A DNA stretch of 64,000 bases from Glandiceps talaboti (GCF_964340395.1 NC_135550.1:24761676-24825675); one strand, 5' to 3'; positions 26,438 to 40,024 are shown, counted from the stretch's first letter. The notes: a model not told the origin generated them from the sequence alone. Program-made: numbers and translations.

Positions 26438-26494
26438 TGGGAAGAAATGATATCACAACACGTACTAGATGGGTGTTGTTTGGGAAGAAATGAT
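26438..26494 (+). repeat. Direct repeat, TGGGAAGAAATGAT, 43 bp apart
   Basis: TGGGAAGAAATGAT occurs at 26438-26451 and 26481-26494. Each copy is preceded by a GGGTG element, suggesting an old tandem duplication of about 43 bp. Confidence 0.7.
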
Positions 26495-28965
26495 GTAACC
26501 AACCTTCGTCGATGTGTCCCGATGTAATAGGAGAACCATTTTTTTTTCTTGTAGAACATATATCCACTCTGCCACTAGCAGATTCATTGACATTTTTCAG
26601 TTTTTATATTTGAAATACTATAGATAGAAGAATGTATTGCATTTTTTTATCATTCAATAATTTGTGACACTTTATATACACACTAACTTTGGATATAGAG
26701 ATTTCATTTAACTCGCAGGGGTATACCCTAGGTGACACAATCCATAGACAGATACGATATACGAGAGTTGTTATCAAAGCTTCAAACACAGCAAGGCAAC
26801 GTCACAGTAATATGTTCTTCCGATCAGTGAGTAAATTCCACGATGTTCAAGGCACTATTTTAAAATTTCAGTGCACATTATTGTGCTTTTTACATTCTTT
26901 ATTCCGCGTTGCTGTTTTAAAAACCTAAACTGTTTAAATAGACCTTACTTTTTTGGGGAAAGCGATTCTGTTTTTGCACAAGGAAATGTTTGGTATCAGT
27001 GTACAATGGGTTTTACGCAACAAAAAATAAACTGGTTGCCAAAAAACAGAACATTTGTGACTTTCAAACATTTTAAAATAAATCAAAAATAAATCAAAAT
27101 ATTCGGAACGTGTAATAAAAACTTTATTGACTGTCTAAATGTATCAATTTGATGGCTTCAGGCAATGTCCATTAACTATGCGAAGTATAAAATTAGTGGG
27201 TCGGACCTATATAAAGAGGGCAGAGGCAAATAATTTCTTTATAAAAGTGTCAACAAAAGTAAATATATAATTTCATTAATGGTAAAACAACTTTTGAACA
27301 ATATATATTATATTCGTAACCTACCTTATTTTTAGACAAAGCTTATGTGTCTCCGATTATTTTTTCCTAAAGTTCTATCGTGCCGGTAAACCACAAAAAT
27401 GCATATTTTCTTACTGTATAATTGGGAATGATCGAGCCTTGCAGGGGAATTAATGAAAGTAGAATGGAAAGCCAGGTTTTGGGCATTACAAGAGAGTGCG
27501 TGTTGGTACCTGGTGACCGACTAAAACCATGCCAGCGAATAAGTGCGGCAAACACATAATAGTAAGCGAGTTATACGTAATGCAAAGAGTTGTGGGAATT
27601 TGTGATTTCATCACTGCTACCCGAAAGAAGATGGCCGCGGGCATTATTTCTCACTCTCGCACCTGAGCAAATTAGGCGCCAATGAATTATTGAAGTTGCC
27701 GCGAAGTCCCCAGGGGCGCAATTGGAAAATTAAAAAGGGTATTTAGTGCGACATCTGAAGCAGAACGTGTGACTTAGGGGTCTCGACTGCAATGATGCTT
27801 CTGTCAGTCGAAAACACAGGAAAACAAGAAATAGCTACCCTTATAGAAAAGTCGTATGTCAACATGTAAGCTCGTATTAAACACAGAGAGAAGTAAATCT
27901 CTGGTACGGTTGAGATTTGTGACGAAACAGCGCCGCTTTGGGTGAACATTGTTACTAAATTGTTTCTGTCCACTGCACAGTGTACACGACTGAGGGCGCT
28001 ATCACATTTATAAACCTCCAGGGACTCGCACCTCCATTCTCAATTCACTTTGAGCATATCTACCCATCAGTGTCAATAGAAAACGAAATAACAAAAGTTA
28101 CATTGCTATGCTTTTTACAATATTATTTACCCTAAAAAAAGCAGTGTTGAAATTATTGCTTTAAATTCATTTCAACGGATCAGCCCACACTGTTAGTTTA
28201 TTAGCCCACACATTATACACACCATCTCAACAACGTATATATGTAATTGAACGCTTCAATAATTCCGAGTCAACAATGTCAATTCGCGGTTGTTTAATTT
28301 GTATATTTGCTTGTAAGGATCTACCCTGGTTCATTTTTATGATTTTTTAAAAAAAAGGACGCTATGACAAAACAACAACCATAACAGATCAGTGAAACAA
28401 ACTTGAAAATGGAAGAAATTAAACTACTATCTATTTACCAAAAAACAAAAAGCTAATACTTATCCAACAGTTAGTCAACAAAACGATTAATGTTATTAAT
28501 AAAGAAGTTCTTAAATATGAAAGTTATATTTCAATTATAATATGAAATTTAAAGAGATTTATTTATAAATACATGGATAAAATAAAAAACATCGCTATTC
28601 ACAACTGCATGGTTTTCCACTCTGAATTACTCCTATAATATAATTGTTTTCCAGGAACACATTTTTAATTTTTAATCTAGCGGACATCACCGAATTCATT
28701 TATACCAAATACCCAACTCGTAGAAACAGCGCAAGTTTCATATAATTCATTCGACGTATAAAATAGACCTCGTCCAAAGAATCGTCAGCGCGCCCTCATC
28801 GGAGTAATACTCTCTTTGATGACGCTATCCGAATGAAGTTGTAATGCAACTAATACTAAAATTTGTTTAAATTTGTTTTATGAATAACAAATCCAAAATG
28901 AATACCCATTTGTCATCCATGTGGCCACAGCGATTTACTTAAGTTATAGTCTTTTTCAGTTATTG

Positions 28966-29137
28966 ATTGTAACGGTCATGTGAATAATGGCAACGACCAC
29001 GTGTGAAATTATAACGAGCATGTGAGAATTGTAACGGAATGTGAGACATTGTAACGATCGTGTGACTAATTATAATGATCATGTGAGACATTGTAACAGT
29101 CATTGGAGAAATTGAAACGATTGTGGGAGAAATAACG
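28966..29137 (+). repeat. 21-22 bp minisatellite (ATTGTAACGATCATGTGAGA-type)
   Basis: About eight diverged units, each carrying an AACG-A/G-TCATGTGAGA-like core. The antisense frame 28960-29217 with repeated Ser-His/Met-Ser motifs is simply this array translated. Confidence 0.85.
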
Positions 29138-31537
29138 AACGCCATGGTCAAACCATCCATCGAACTGTAGTAACTGAAAGTGACTACAAACAATACATCA
29201 ATGTTATTATTACCCAACCAATCATCTTGACCAACCCGTCAATTCTAAATCCTATCTTAACCAATCTACTAATAAGAATGAAAGAACGAACCAGAGTCAT
29301 CTATCGTAAAATATAACGTACTGATCATGGTATGTATATAAATATGCCTTGTGGAATTAAAGTCTGGCTAAAACGAGGTGATTCCCATGATGCTTTTCTA
29401 CGAATAATAAGATGTAGGTTCTGTCAGTTCATCAGTTCGTTTCTCTATGAACAAATTGTGACAATAATTAACTTAATTAATACGTTACAATAATTGTCTT
29501 TGTGTTATATGGTGACTCTATACAATCATTGTCATCGCCATTGAGGACACCAAAAGTCACGCGCATTTTTTGCTCGAAGCCACCACCAAACCCCATCACC
29601 AGAGTAGTGCGATGTTGCATACCTGAAAATCCATGATCAGGAGGTCAGCGAACAAACAACAGCTCAGTGAGTCAGCAACAAGCTGGCCTGAAAGATTTAC
29701 TATTGGCCGTCAAATATGACCCTTGATAACCTCATGAGCTTAATGATGGCCTTGTTGATAAACTATATGTCACACACGTAGTTACAAAGAATGTAGGTCA
29801 ATATGTGTGAACGTCGCAGTTGAATTGATTTGAACGTTAAATTTATATTGTCAACGGAAATAACATCATATCCCGGATCCCAATGAATGTCATGATTCCA
29901 TAAAGGTGTTATTTTCATTGTAGTGTGTTAATTTTTATTGCCTTTATTGACATCAAACGTTCAGAAATGTACTGAGATGTGATTTTATGTTGTCAACAGT
30001 GCTTAATCTTTAACGAGACCGACCACAAAAGTTCTCCCTTTATATATTTATACCAGTACAAAAAGTTCCGAAAACGTCACTTCAAATATTGATGTTCCGA
30101 GCTATCGATACATTTGTTCTTTACTGTCAATAACTTCAGAAGAGAAAGTACTGTAATTTAGCAGCTAACACCACATAAACTTGTAATCATCGTAGTAACT
30201 ACGTATATATATTCAGTGACATTAGCTAGGTAAGAAAGGCACGCATTGGCGCTTATAAACCATTTCAATGTAATGAAAAAGTATTCTCTTATCTTGACGA
30301 TACTTCAGTGGTCACCAAGTCTGGTTTTGGTTTAGGCCACATGTTTATCCCTAATCGTAAACGTGTTAGTACAGTGGAGAGATTCTCAACTAGCAAGGTC
30401 TACTGAACTAGTATATGCAACTAGTAGAGTTCACGTCTATTCGATAAGATTCCCACAACCCAGCTACTAGACCAATATACACTATCACTGCAGATCAATA
30501 CCAAAATTGTGTGTTTTTTAATTGTATTTATTATTTTCAACGTTACTTTTAAATTACCACATATTATAACTCACCGTTGGTCAAGCAAAGTTATAGAGCT
30601 TGTCGAGAGTCTTTTCGACGATACCTTGCCTATATTACACTGATATCTCTAAATCTGACCTTGTTTAACTTTAACAGTAGAGATATTTCCCGCCCAAATT
30701 AATCTAAGAAATTGGTCACATTGACAATTAGATATCGATGCTAGAATTTGCTTACCAGGATAAAACTTACTGCTCTTAGAAATGGGGTCTCGGCGCTTTC
30801 ACATCTGTTTGACATTGTATGATGAAAGACGGGCTGTCATGTCACATGAAATGTTGATATACGAATACATCAAAGGTTTTCTTGCTGGTATAATTCCAGT
30901 AAACATCTTTCAAAACCATGAAAGATGCTGATAAGTAAATATTGGAAATTAAATGTGAGAAACTTGTAAATGCACAAGACCTTTTCAAACCACCTGTTGA
31001 TTCTCTAAAACGACAATGATAAAAACAAAACGTTATTCTTTTTTTATATGTGATAAATGTATAAAAGTTAAGGATTATTGTAATTTCATATTCTCTACAC
31101 AGGGCTGGGACCAAGTTGTGTTTTGAATTAACGATACTCAATATCGACATGATTTTGCAAAAATGTGCCAAATGTCGGTCTTCCATGTCATACGATACTG
31201 ATCTAAACCGTAACATTTTCAAACTACCTTTTATTTATGTCTCGCATTGTTCATTTTTTTATTCCTTTTTACGTTACTTCCGACTACATCTACGGGGACA
31301 CTTTAGCACTCTGAAACCCCCATATGGCCTAATGTTGAAACACTGCTTTTGTTTTCGGTGGACTACCCTGTGCATGGTCACTGACTCGGCTGCAGAATAA
31401 GATGTTTATGTACCAGCGAACGTACAAGATTGCCAACTCAATGTAGTATTCACTGCCATTCACCTTGATTTTGAAATTGATAAAGCTAAGAATTCAAATC
31501 GCTATTCATCCTTAGGGAGCCGTCATTATTTACAACC

Positions 31538-31540
<3 letters not shown>

Positions 31541-31571
<31 letters not shown>
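31541..31571. repeat. (TG)n inside left arm of transposon
   Basis: Pure TG followed at once by a run of G. It interrupts the left inverted end, so it expanded after insertion or differs between copies. Confidence 0.95.
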
Positions 31572-31573
<2 letters not shown>

Positions 31574-31785
31574 AGGGGGGGGGGTCGGTCGGAGGAATTG
31601 CATCAAAAATTCACAAAATTTGAGTGACCCCCCTACCTGGCTTGAAACGTTTTTCGTAACCCCCCTCCTTGACACAAAATTTGTTCATAACCCCCTCACC
31701 ACTTTACAGTCATAACTCATTAACTGCTAATGGTGCTACAAACATTACACAAATTGAGGTTGAGTGTTCCATTGAAACACCACAT

Positions 31786-31961
31786 GCACACACACTCACA
31801 CACGCATACATATGCATACATACGTACGTACGTATATACGTATGTACGTACATACATACATACACACATACATACATACATACATACATACATACATACA
31901 TACATACATACATACATACATACATACATACATACATACATACATACATACATACATACAA
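31786..31961. repeat. (ACAT)n microsatellite inside the transposon
   Basis: CACA/ACGT variants lead into about 110 bp of near-pure ACAT. It lies in the middle of the inverted-repeat element. Confidence 0.96.
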
Positions 31962-32595
31962 TATCAAACTTTTTATTTTGAATTCGAATTTGAATTTCCT
32001 TATAACGTTATGGATGTAGCATATTTCAAGAGAAGGGGGTAACAATGAATGCATTTTATTCCCAAAGTAGTACTACAGATGAATTTTGAAATTAGGTGGT
32101 ATTAGTTGAATCAAAATTTGAGGGAGCCAAGTAGGGGTGGAACATTTTTGAATTTCAAGGACTAAAAGAACGCTTTCTGGTGCTATTTTAACATGTCAAA
32201 TTTTGAGTAGCCCCCCCTTTCACTCCCCAATTTGTGGGTAACCCCCCTTTCACTCCCCAGTTTCTGAGTGACCCCTCTAAATTCCTCCGACCCCCCGGTC
32301 GGAAATAAGGACGACTCCCTTAAAACTGTACATTTATGAAGCACGAACACTGCTCAAGTCAAACGTATAGTTTGGACTAGTTAGTTATGCACCATTAGAA
32401 TAACTATTCGTCATTAGACACAGAGTACAATATTTAAATGGATGATGTAATAAGATGTGTGTAAAATTACAGGTAACCCGACATTTAGTTGTAGTAATCT
32501 GAATCGAGAAAGGAGATCTGAATTGAATTAAATATTGTCAAGAGAACAAGTCATTCAAAACAGTCACTTTGGATGCAGTGAAGGGCGCCATCAAG

Positions 32596-32620
32596 AGGTT
32601 ACAGGCATGCCCTGTAATCT
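32596..32620. repeat. Short inverted repeat (10-bp arms, 5-bp loop)
   Basis: AGGTTACAGG, CATGC, CCTGTAATCT: arms pair at 9 of 10 positions. No transcription unit is recognised around it. Confidence 0.6.
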
Positions 32621-32829
32621 TGCTGTGGATTCCTAGCTGTGTATAGTTTGAGTATTATTACAAAAACACAATTAATAGGCTGGAAATGAAAACCAGAGTT
32701 AAGAAATGAATGTTTGCAACTAAAGTACAACCCGTTTTACGATTACGTAATGTAATCTACTGCCATAAAACTGATTTAACTGAAAATAATTTCTTTTCTT
32801 AGTCGCTGTATTTTTCGTAGTTTATTGTT

Positions 32830-32876
32830 CATTATAGTTTGACTAAGATGCATTGCATTATAGTTTGACTAAGATG
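32830..32876 (+). repeat. 26-bp tandem duplication
   Basis: The same 21 bp (CATTATAGTTTG...AAGATG) occurs at 32830-32850 and 32856-32876 without mismatch, so the duplication is recent. Confidence 0.9.
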
Positions 32877-33025
32877 AGTTCGACATATACTTTTTCACCA
32901 ATTGCAAAATACACGATAAATGCTAAGTAAAGGAATATATCAAATACTTCTACGAAAATGTTCCAATGGAGTCTGCTGGCATGAGTTATTGTGATTAACA
33001 CAACCACAGCTATAATTTCGTCTAA

Positions 33026-33346
33026 GGGACCGTCAGTAATTACAGGGGGGGCGGCGGCGCAGGCTGTTGTGTAAAATATGACAATCAAAATACGTACATA
33101 ATCAGGATAAAGAAAGACAACAACTCGAACACTAACCTTAACCCTATCCCCTATCCCTAACCGATGTGGCAACTGTGGGAATCAACCCCCCCCCATCCCA
33201 TTTAAAATTAGACAACATCATAAGTCAAAGTAAAATGTGACTCTCCCCGTATCCCATTTTCTAAAATATGTCCCTCCCCGTGAACCGATTTGTAAAAAAT
33301 GCTCCCCACTCCCCCGTCCCACCCTCTGTAATTACTGAAGGCTCCC
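33026..33346. mobile_element. Second, shorter non-autonomous element with related inverted ends
   Basis: Left end GGGACCGTCAGTAATTACAG and right end, inward on the minus strand, GGGAGCCTTCAGTAATTACA share CAGTAATTACAG followed by G-rich sequence. Their first bases resemble the 31.5-kb element. Flanks are TAA on the left and TAT on the right, so the target duplication is imperfect or limited to TA. Length is 321 bp with no coding capacity; the frames overlapping it are artefacts. Confidence 0.65.
33132..33162. repeat. Degenerate telomere-like CCCTAA-type run
   Basis: CTAACCTTAACCCTATCCCC followed by TATCCCTAACC: a short irregular relative of the animal telomere repeat, inside the 33.0-kb element. 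Confidence 0.5.
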
Positions 33347-35400
33347 TATCACCGCCGCCTACGACAGTCATGGATCAACTAACCCAAACTAATAAGCAAT
33401 CAGCTGCTGCTAAAGATGACCGTCATACGTCAACTTTCAATGTGCGCAAATAATTCGAACTTAAAGCTTTTATGTACTCGCAATACGCAAGGAAAGGTTA
33501 GAATCTGAAAAAAGAAGAGAGAGTGGGGCCTGGCACACGAGTCTCTCTACGGCTCATGACACTAACTTCCAGTAGTGTTCTACCTTCAATGGCATACGAC
33601 TTACTATATTGATAGAACGCAAACCTAGTATTCAGTCATAATGCACAAATTATCGATGACATAATACGTATACTGAAACATCGAGAGTGAACCTGATTTG
33701 TGTGCCTTCGAAGGCATCGACATTAACATATACTAGAATAGTTTAACCAAGGTTTTATGAAAGTATTGTCACACTAGTGCCTATTGAAAGGAATAAAACT
33801 GAATGATAACAAACATTGTCTAGTTAGAAGCTACTGGCATTGGTTTCAATAGAACGAAGCGAACAGATGTTATACTCCAGAGACTGCTTGTTGCACACCG
33901 CCCTCACGTGTCCATTCTTGTATAATAAGCTCTGATAAACGTACACGTGTGTTTTGTGAATGGAAAGTGCACGCGGTTTTCATTGTTTTCTTAGGCATTT
34001 TATTTAGTTAATGAAATGTTATTGGATCGCTATCCTGTAACCGTAGATACCAGAGATACTTAATTCTATTCATGCTGTACGAGAGAACAATATGTGGTTA
34101 CTATGACAACGTTAAAGTGCAGAATAACTATTTGGTTTCGTATTTCTTATAGCATCACAGCGAATACATGGCTGTAACTTCTTGTCGTATCAATCGAACA
34201 TGTAAGTCATTTATCTTTAAACCATGACAACTTCTCACCGATAGTTACATTTCAATAAAAATAATCATAATTTTCAAGGAAAATGTACTTCATCAATAAC
34301 TGATTAATCACGATATTTAGGACAAAATAGTATTATGTACATGATATTGTGATTACATTAAAGGGACCAGTCCCTTGCTAATTGTTGAAGTTGAGAATAA
34401 CTGATATGATACCAAAAAAGTACCCTGATGTTTTGTGATCCGATGGTGTTTGCAGTGACAACTAACACTGTGAACGTTGCCCAAGTATACCTTATAACAA
34501 ATCCATTTTTACGTGTATGATTACCACAAGGGTACTACATTATATGCTGACTAAGGGAACAGTTACTGGACTAGTATGTTATACATATCACGTGTGCACT
34601 CGTATATGTGGTGTATGGGGACGCTTGACTAAAAATGATACGGAGGGCGCCCCCACGCGTCGAGATTGGAAATGACATAGATTCTTTTTCCACAAATGTT
34701 CCAAGTATTTCTAACATTACAGTTAATAGTTAGGCACACAGCTTGGATTGTTTTCAACTTATTTTTAGAAATTAGACATATGAAGTCTTCATTGAAAAAA
34801 TCATTTCAAATCAAAGTTTATTTCAACGGAAACAAATTATCTACGAAAATAGTGGAAACAAATTTAACGCAAGAAATAAAAAACTACAGAGCAGGTCTGA
34901 AATTTGATCGGGGTATTCTAAAGAGATGTTCATGACATGACGACCCCATCAGTGATATGCAAATTAGGCCAAAACAAAAAAGCTAATTTTAGGTCAAAAC
35001 TTTCATCCCGAAAACTACTTGATAAATGGAGCCGAAATTTGAAGAGAAAATAATGTAAAGTGCACAGTTTGCGCTACAATGTCATCTTTACCTACACGTC
35101 ACTAAGAATATCTCCACCAAATTTCAGACCAATCTGTCCTGTTGTCTTTTATTTCAATTTTTTTAAAACCAAAAATCATATTTTTGTGCCCAAATCATTG
35201 ATCACCTAAGGCTGTGCTGCAATCATTGGCATTTCAAGGTAGTGAGATTCCCATCAAGCAAAAAAGAGCACATTTTACCAGTCTTATTTATAATACTAAT
35301 TGCAATAACAGGATATGCACGTGAATCTGGCCCAGTGATTATATAACATTATATAACACATCCCTCAATGCTCTTCCCTGAGAACAACTATTTTGTATTG
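33347..35400. other. Non-coding stretch, no gene recognised
   Basis: No exon visible. Includes a perfect 16-bp inverted repeat at 34361-34376 and an ATGCAAAT octamer at about 34958. The 34,950-35,390 segment reads like an old dispersed repeat, which cannot be confirmed without the genome. Confidence 0.5.
34361..34376. repeat. Perfect inverted repeat AAGGGACCAGTCCCTT
   Basis: Seven-base arms with a CA spacer, preceded by TT. The AAGGGAC arm is like the first bases of the nearby transposon ends. Confidence 0.6.
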
Positions 35401-35997
35401 GTCATCCAACCACCTTTTGAGTTAAATAGTAAATTCTGATTGGTCAAGATGTCTGTGTTTCATTGGTCATCCGACCACCTGTTGATTCCATTGAAATATT
35501 GTTGGTTAAGCCAGCAGTGTTTTCACTAGTCGTCCAACCACCTGTTGATTCTACTGAAATCCTATAGGTCAAGTCAGCTGTGTTTCCATCGGTCTCCTAA
35601 CCATCTGGTCATTCCATTGATATCTTATTGGCCAATCCAACTGTGTTTACCCTAGTCGTCTATCCACTTATTGGTTACATTCAAATGTGACTGGTCAACA
35701 CAGATGTGTTTTCATTCTTAATCTGACCATTTATCTTACTGGTAATGTTTTATAGGTCATCCGACCACCTGTTAATTCTACTAAGTTGTGATTGGTCATA
35801 ACGACTATACTTTCACTGGGTATCCAACCACCTGTTGATTCCATTGAAGTCTGATTTGTCACACCGCTGTGTTATCATTTGGTCATCCGGCAAATTTTTC
35901 ATGCTGCTAATTCTGATTGGTACGGTCAAGACAACGGCATTTTCATGTGACAATTCGTTGATTCCATTACATCATTATTGGTCAAAACGACTGGTTT
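35401..35997 (+). repeat. 63-bp tandem array with inverted CCAAT boxes
   Basis: About ten diverged units. The GTCATCC-AACCACCTGTTGATT landmark starts near 35401, 35466, 35529, 35592, 35655, 35716, 35756, 35819 and 35882, mostly 61-65 bp apart with one short 40-bp step. Most units carry ATTGGTC once or twice, and some carry TGATTGGTC, a full NF-Y-type inverted CCAAT site. The array is non-coding. Confidence 0.85.
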
Positions 35998-36663
35998 TCT
36001 ACAACTATGCTGTCAGGTATAGCTAGATTCTAAATGCAATGATGTAAAATCATTTGTTGGAGCATTGATATTACAACAATTATAATTTAAACATAACGTT
36101 TACAATTCTACTCAGGGTATATGCTAAGTTTTCTTATTCGAACAAGGTTATCACATAAAAATAATATCTATTAAAAGGGAAAATATTCGGCCTTGTTTGA
36201 TTTTGAAATTTAAGTGATAATTTCAAAAGTAACATTTGCCATGCAAAGAAATCGTTAAGAGCTTGATCTGCTAATTTTAACTATGAAATTCAAAATTTGA
36301 ATTCTGAAAGGGCGTTGACATCAGTAGCAGACGTTAGAAAGAGCGCCCTCTATACTTACAGTAGTATGCATTGTAAAGCGCTCAATATTGTGACTAGTGG
36401 GTTTTCATAGATTCATGGTAACAAGTACCGTTCTTACAGGTTACCCTGGATGCATACTTCACTCAATCACCGATCGACCACAAGCTACTTCAGTCGAGCA
36501 AAACATTGCTTTCTGCTCTGACAGATATTTATACAATCGTCTTTATTTGTTCGATATATTCGACTGTATGGCCTTATCAAATTGCGCTAAAGTTAGTGAA
36601 AATGTATTCAATTATACTCGTGACCTATTTGCGTACAGTGACCTTTTGTTTTTATAACCCTGA

Positions 36664-36840
<177 letters not shown>

Positions 36841-39620
36841 ACTGGGGATGATAAGTTTGTAGAGAGAACAAAATCGATTCAAACTTCCCTATACCAAGAA
36901 AAGGGGAGATTATTATAGCTATACTGTACAGAAATAAGCTAGAATGTTTTCCGTGCACAGATTGCAAACTTAAATTTAATATGACATACCACTTATTTCG
37001 ATTAAACAGGATTTGCATCACAAGTCGTTACTTCTTATTATTACAAGTGCGCCCTCAGTTGTCCGCCATTTGCCAGTATGTGCAAAATAGCAACCACTGG
37101 CATACCAGGTTGTTATTTTTCATCTAAACATGTGCAACATGCCACAGTTTGGTGTCTAATCGGCTTGACCTATATTTTATGGCATGTCAGGCTGAAACGT
37201 GGCAAATATAATCTGAAATAAAAGGAAAAAGGTTGTGTTGTCAAGGAGCTCGTACCCCATCCAGACAAGCTGAAGTGTACAGCCCAGCTAGACGATAATA
37301 CATGATAAATTGATTTGCGGGCCGAGGTTGAATACTCTGACAAAATGTCACTTGAAATATAGGGCTAGATATCACCCAATTCAGATCAAGTACTGGTGTG
37401 ATTGTATGGAGAGAAAAAAAACGTGTAACATGTTAATCATACCAAATATTCATTTCAATATAAGTTATCATTACTCGCTTTCTTTGTGCGGTCTCGCTAC
37501 AGTGGTCGGAAATCGACCTGAGGAAGTGTAAAAATGTACGTTGGGTTTGTAATTGTGTAAAAGTGATGCTACAATTTTGACCATATTATATTTTGGTAGT
37601 TGTAAGGGTATATAATGGATCCTCTGTTAATATAACTCATAATTCACCATGACCAATTGACCCGTGTGTCTGCTCATTGACAATTTTGATAGCGATTGTT
37701 CGTGCCACGGCCCCATTCTTGGTGAAAATGGCCAACTAATATGGCCTGTGTAGCCTTGCACCGACGAACTTTTTATCTTTATCAGCCGAAAAGGTTGGCC
37801 GAATTGCATCTAAAAGAAAAACAGAGAATTTTCAGTACTAAAATAAATCGATTAAAAGTAATCAAATTTCGATACTATCCGGCTATCATGAATTGAAATC
37901 ATTTTTGAAATGTTCATAACACACAATTCATACAACAAGTCAATGTGGCAAGGGCGATGTCTAATGTTGATAACCCTATCATTTCTGTTGATGTACAACC
38001 TATTGAATCGAAACTTTGTAGGGCCAAGGATCAGATTTAGCGTTGTTGAGAAGGTCAAGCACTGGTGTGTACTACTACTTACTCCAAACTTGCATGATCA
38101 GGATCGTTACACCCGCGGGGGGAGAGTATGAATGTATAAAGTAGTGTTTTATTTGGAATTCTATACTGACTCGCACCTGCACGATGGAAACTCACTCGAC
38201 CTTTTCTCAATACATTCCCTGGAAGTCGTGTTTGTTTGATTTAGTATACTGGTCCCAATCTTTCCCTCTCGTCAGTATTGATGTTTGATCGAGCGTATAT
38301 GTTGATTGCCACACAAGACACCACAGACAAAGGGACGAAAAAACTACCCTCCTAGCTTACTACACCCGAACACCGAAATGTGTTGACCAGTTCATTGACT
38401 CAGTTATGGCATCTATCCCTTCATTCATTCGTCAGTGCATTTAGCCGGTCGACTTCACTTTGAAACCACCTACCTGAGTACTAGCAAATATCCAACTATT
38501 TTGACACATGCATCAATATAGTATGCCAGTCTGTAGAAACAAAGCGCTCCCACATAACGAATTATGAATTTCAAAAAAAGGAGAAGAAAGAGTGTTTGTT
38601 TTTCTAAGCACCTAACTGTTGTCACAACATGCACAAAACGTCCACTCTCATTTATTTTGTAATGAATTGTGTCGAGCTTTACCCGGACAAGGTAAATAAG
38701 TGCAGACTTGACTTGTCATTCCAATGTGTTACACTGTCACACAACAACCAGGATTAACACAAATGGAGGTAATCGTGTACCTCTCTTGACGTAACAACAT
38801 TCCGCTATGTCTCAACGAATGGCACTGTTTAGCAAACGGATGAAAGACAAAGGGTCAGAATTTTCAGTGCAACATGTCGGAATGATCGACGGCCTACGAG
38901 CACACATGATGAGATTCTCGAACAGCAGCTGTTGAGACTCATCTACGAAACCCTTGTAGTTTGAAATCTTGGAGTGGGACATGCAAGGGTGTCGTAAATC
39001 ACTTGATTTTATCTCGGACGGGAGTTTGCAAGTTGTTTTTCTAAAACAGTAAAACTCTGGATTATTGTGGATTTTCCAGAATACGGGCAAGAAAAATCTT
39101 AATTGAAATTCTAACCTCAATTGTAACTGGTACTCCCGCACCCCCCATGACAAATTAGTAACTCCAAAAAGGATATCACAGCCTAAGCCTGGGCATTTAA
39201 CCAATAAGGATAAAGTTCTGAAATGACAGCTGTAACAACATGCAAATACCCGGATAAGTGTCCTTCCAGATAAAGTGATTGAAATATATATTGCACAAAA
39301 TTGTGAGTAGTGTTACTAGATAGTGAAACACAAAGATAAATTTGATAACACTACAAACACCGATATACGTGATGTCAAAGTTAGAATATAACACAGAATA
39401 TAAAACAGATGTTCCCAAATAGATGAATAAATGAAATTCAGTATACAAAGACGGAAATGTACAGAACATTACAACTCGCTATGTATTCTTGCAAGGTACG
39501 ATACTTTTGGTCACTCTAAATGTATTTTGAGGTTGTGGCAGTGGTTAAACTCTCCTATAAAAATAAAACCAAAATACTTGAGCATTGTTCAACGATGACC
39601 TGAGATTTGTACCTGGTCGA
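36841..39620. other. Non-coding stretch, no gene recognised
   Basis: Domain-free short frames only. Contains one GAGGGCGC octamer (37049-37056, minus). Confidence 0.6.
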
Positions 39621-39807
39621 CATACATACATACATACATACATACATACATACATACATACATACATACATACATACATACATACATACATACATACATA
39701 CATACATACATACACACACATATACATACATACATACATACATACATACATACATACATACATACATACATACATACACACATAAAAACATACATACATA
39801 CATACAT

Positions 39808-39838
<31 letters not shown>

Positions 39839-39990
39839 TGCATGCATGCATGCATACATACATACATACATACATACATACATACATACATACATACATA
39901 CATACATACATACATACATACATACATACATACATACATACATACATACATACATACATACATACAAACAAACAAACATACATACATACA

Positions 39991-40024
<34 letters not shown>

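Larger units (their letters stand above)
22531..28959. other. Upstream flank of Nkx2-1, no gene recognised
   Basis: No exon recognised. The 116-codon (22557-22907) and 110-codon (25824-26156) frames lack any known domain. Contains a short direct repeat at 26438-26494 and a GC-richer, CpG-bearing patch near 27640-27720 with GAATTATT and TTAGGCGCC elements. Confidence 0.55.
31512..32322. mobile_element. Non-autonomous DNA transposon with inverted ends and TTA target duplication
   Basis: Left end GGGAGCCGTCATTATTTACA (from 31515) and right end, read inward on the minus strand, GGGAGTCGTCCTTATTTCCG (from 32319) form imperfect terminal inverted repeats. Both continue into a G-rich GGGGGTCGGAGGAATT block. 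TTA flanks both sides (31512-31514 and 32320-32322). A 3-bp TTA duplication with GGG-starting ends fits the PIF/Harbinger superfamily, but no transposase is present. Family assignment is inference. The interior holds repeated GTAACCCCC/GAGTGACCCC subterminal motifs and a (TG)n plus a large (ACAT)n tract. Confidence 0.75.

Noticed and set aside
30842-31222. 126-codon minus-strand frame
   Set aside because: No recognisable domain or conserved motif; splice context not evident and length is compatible with chance.
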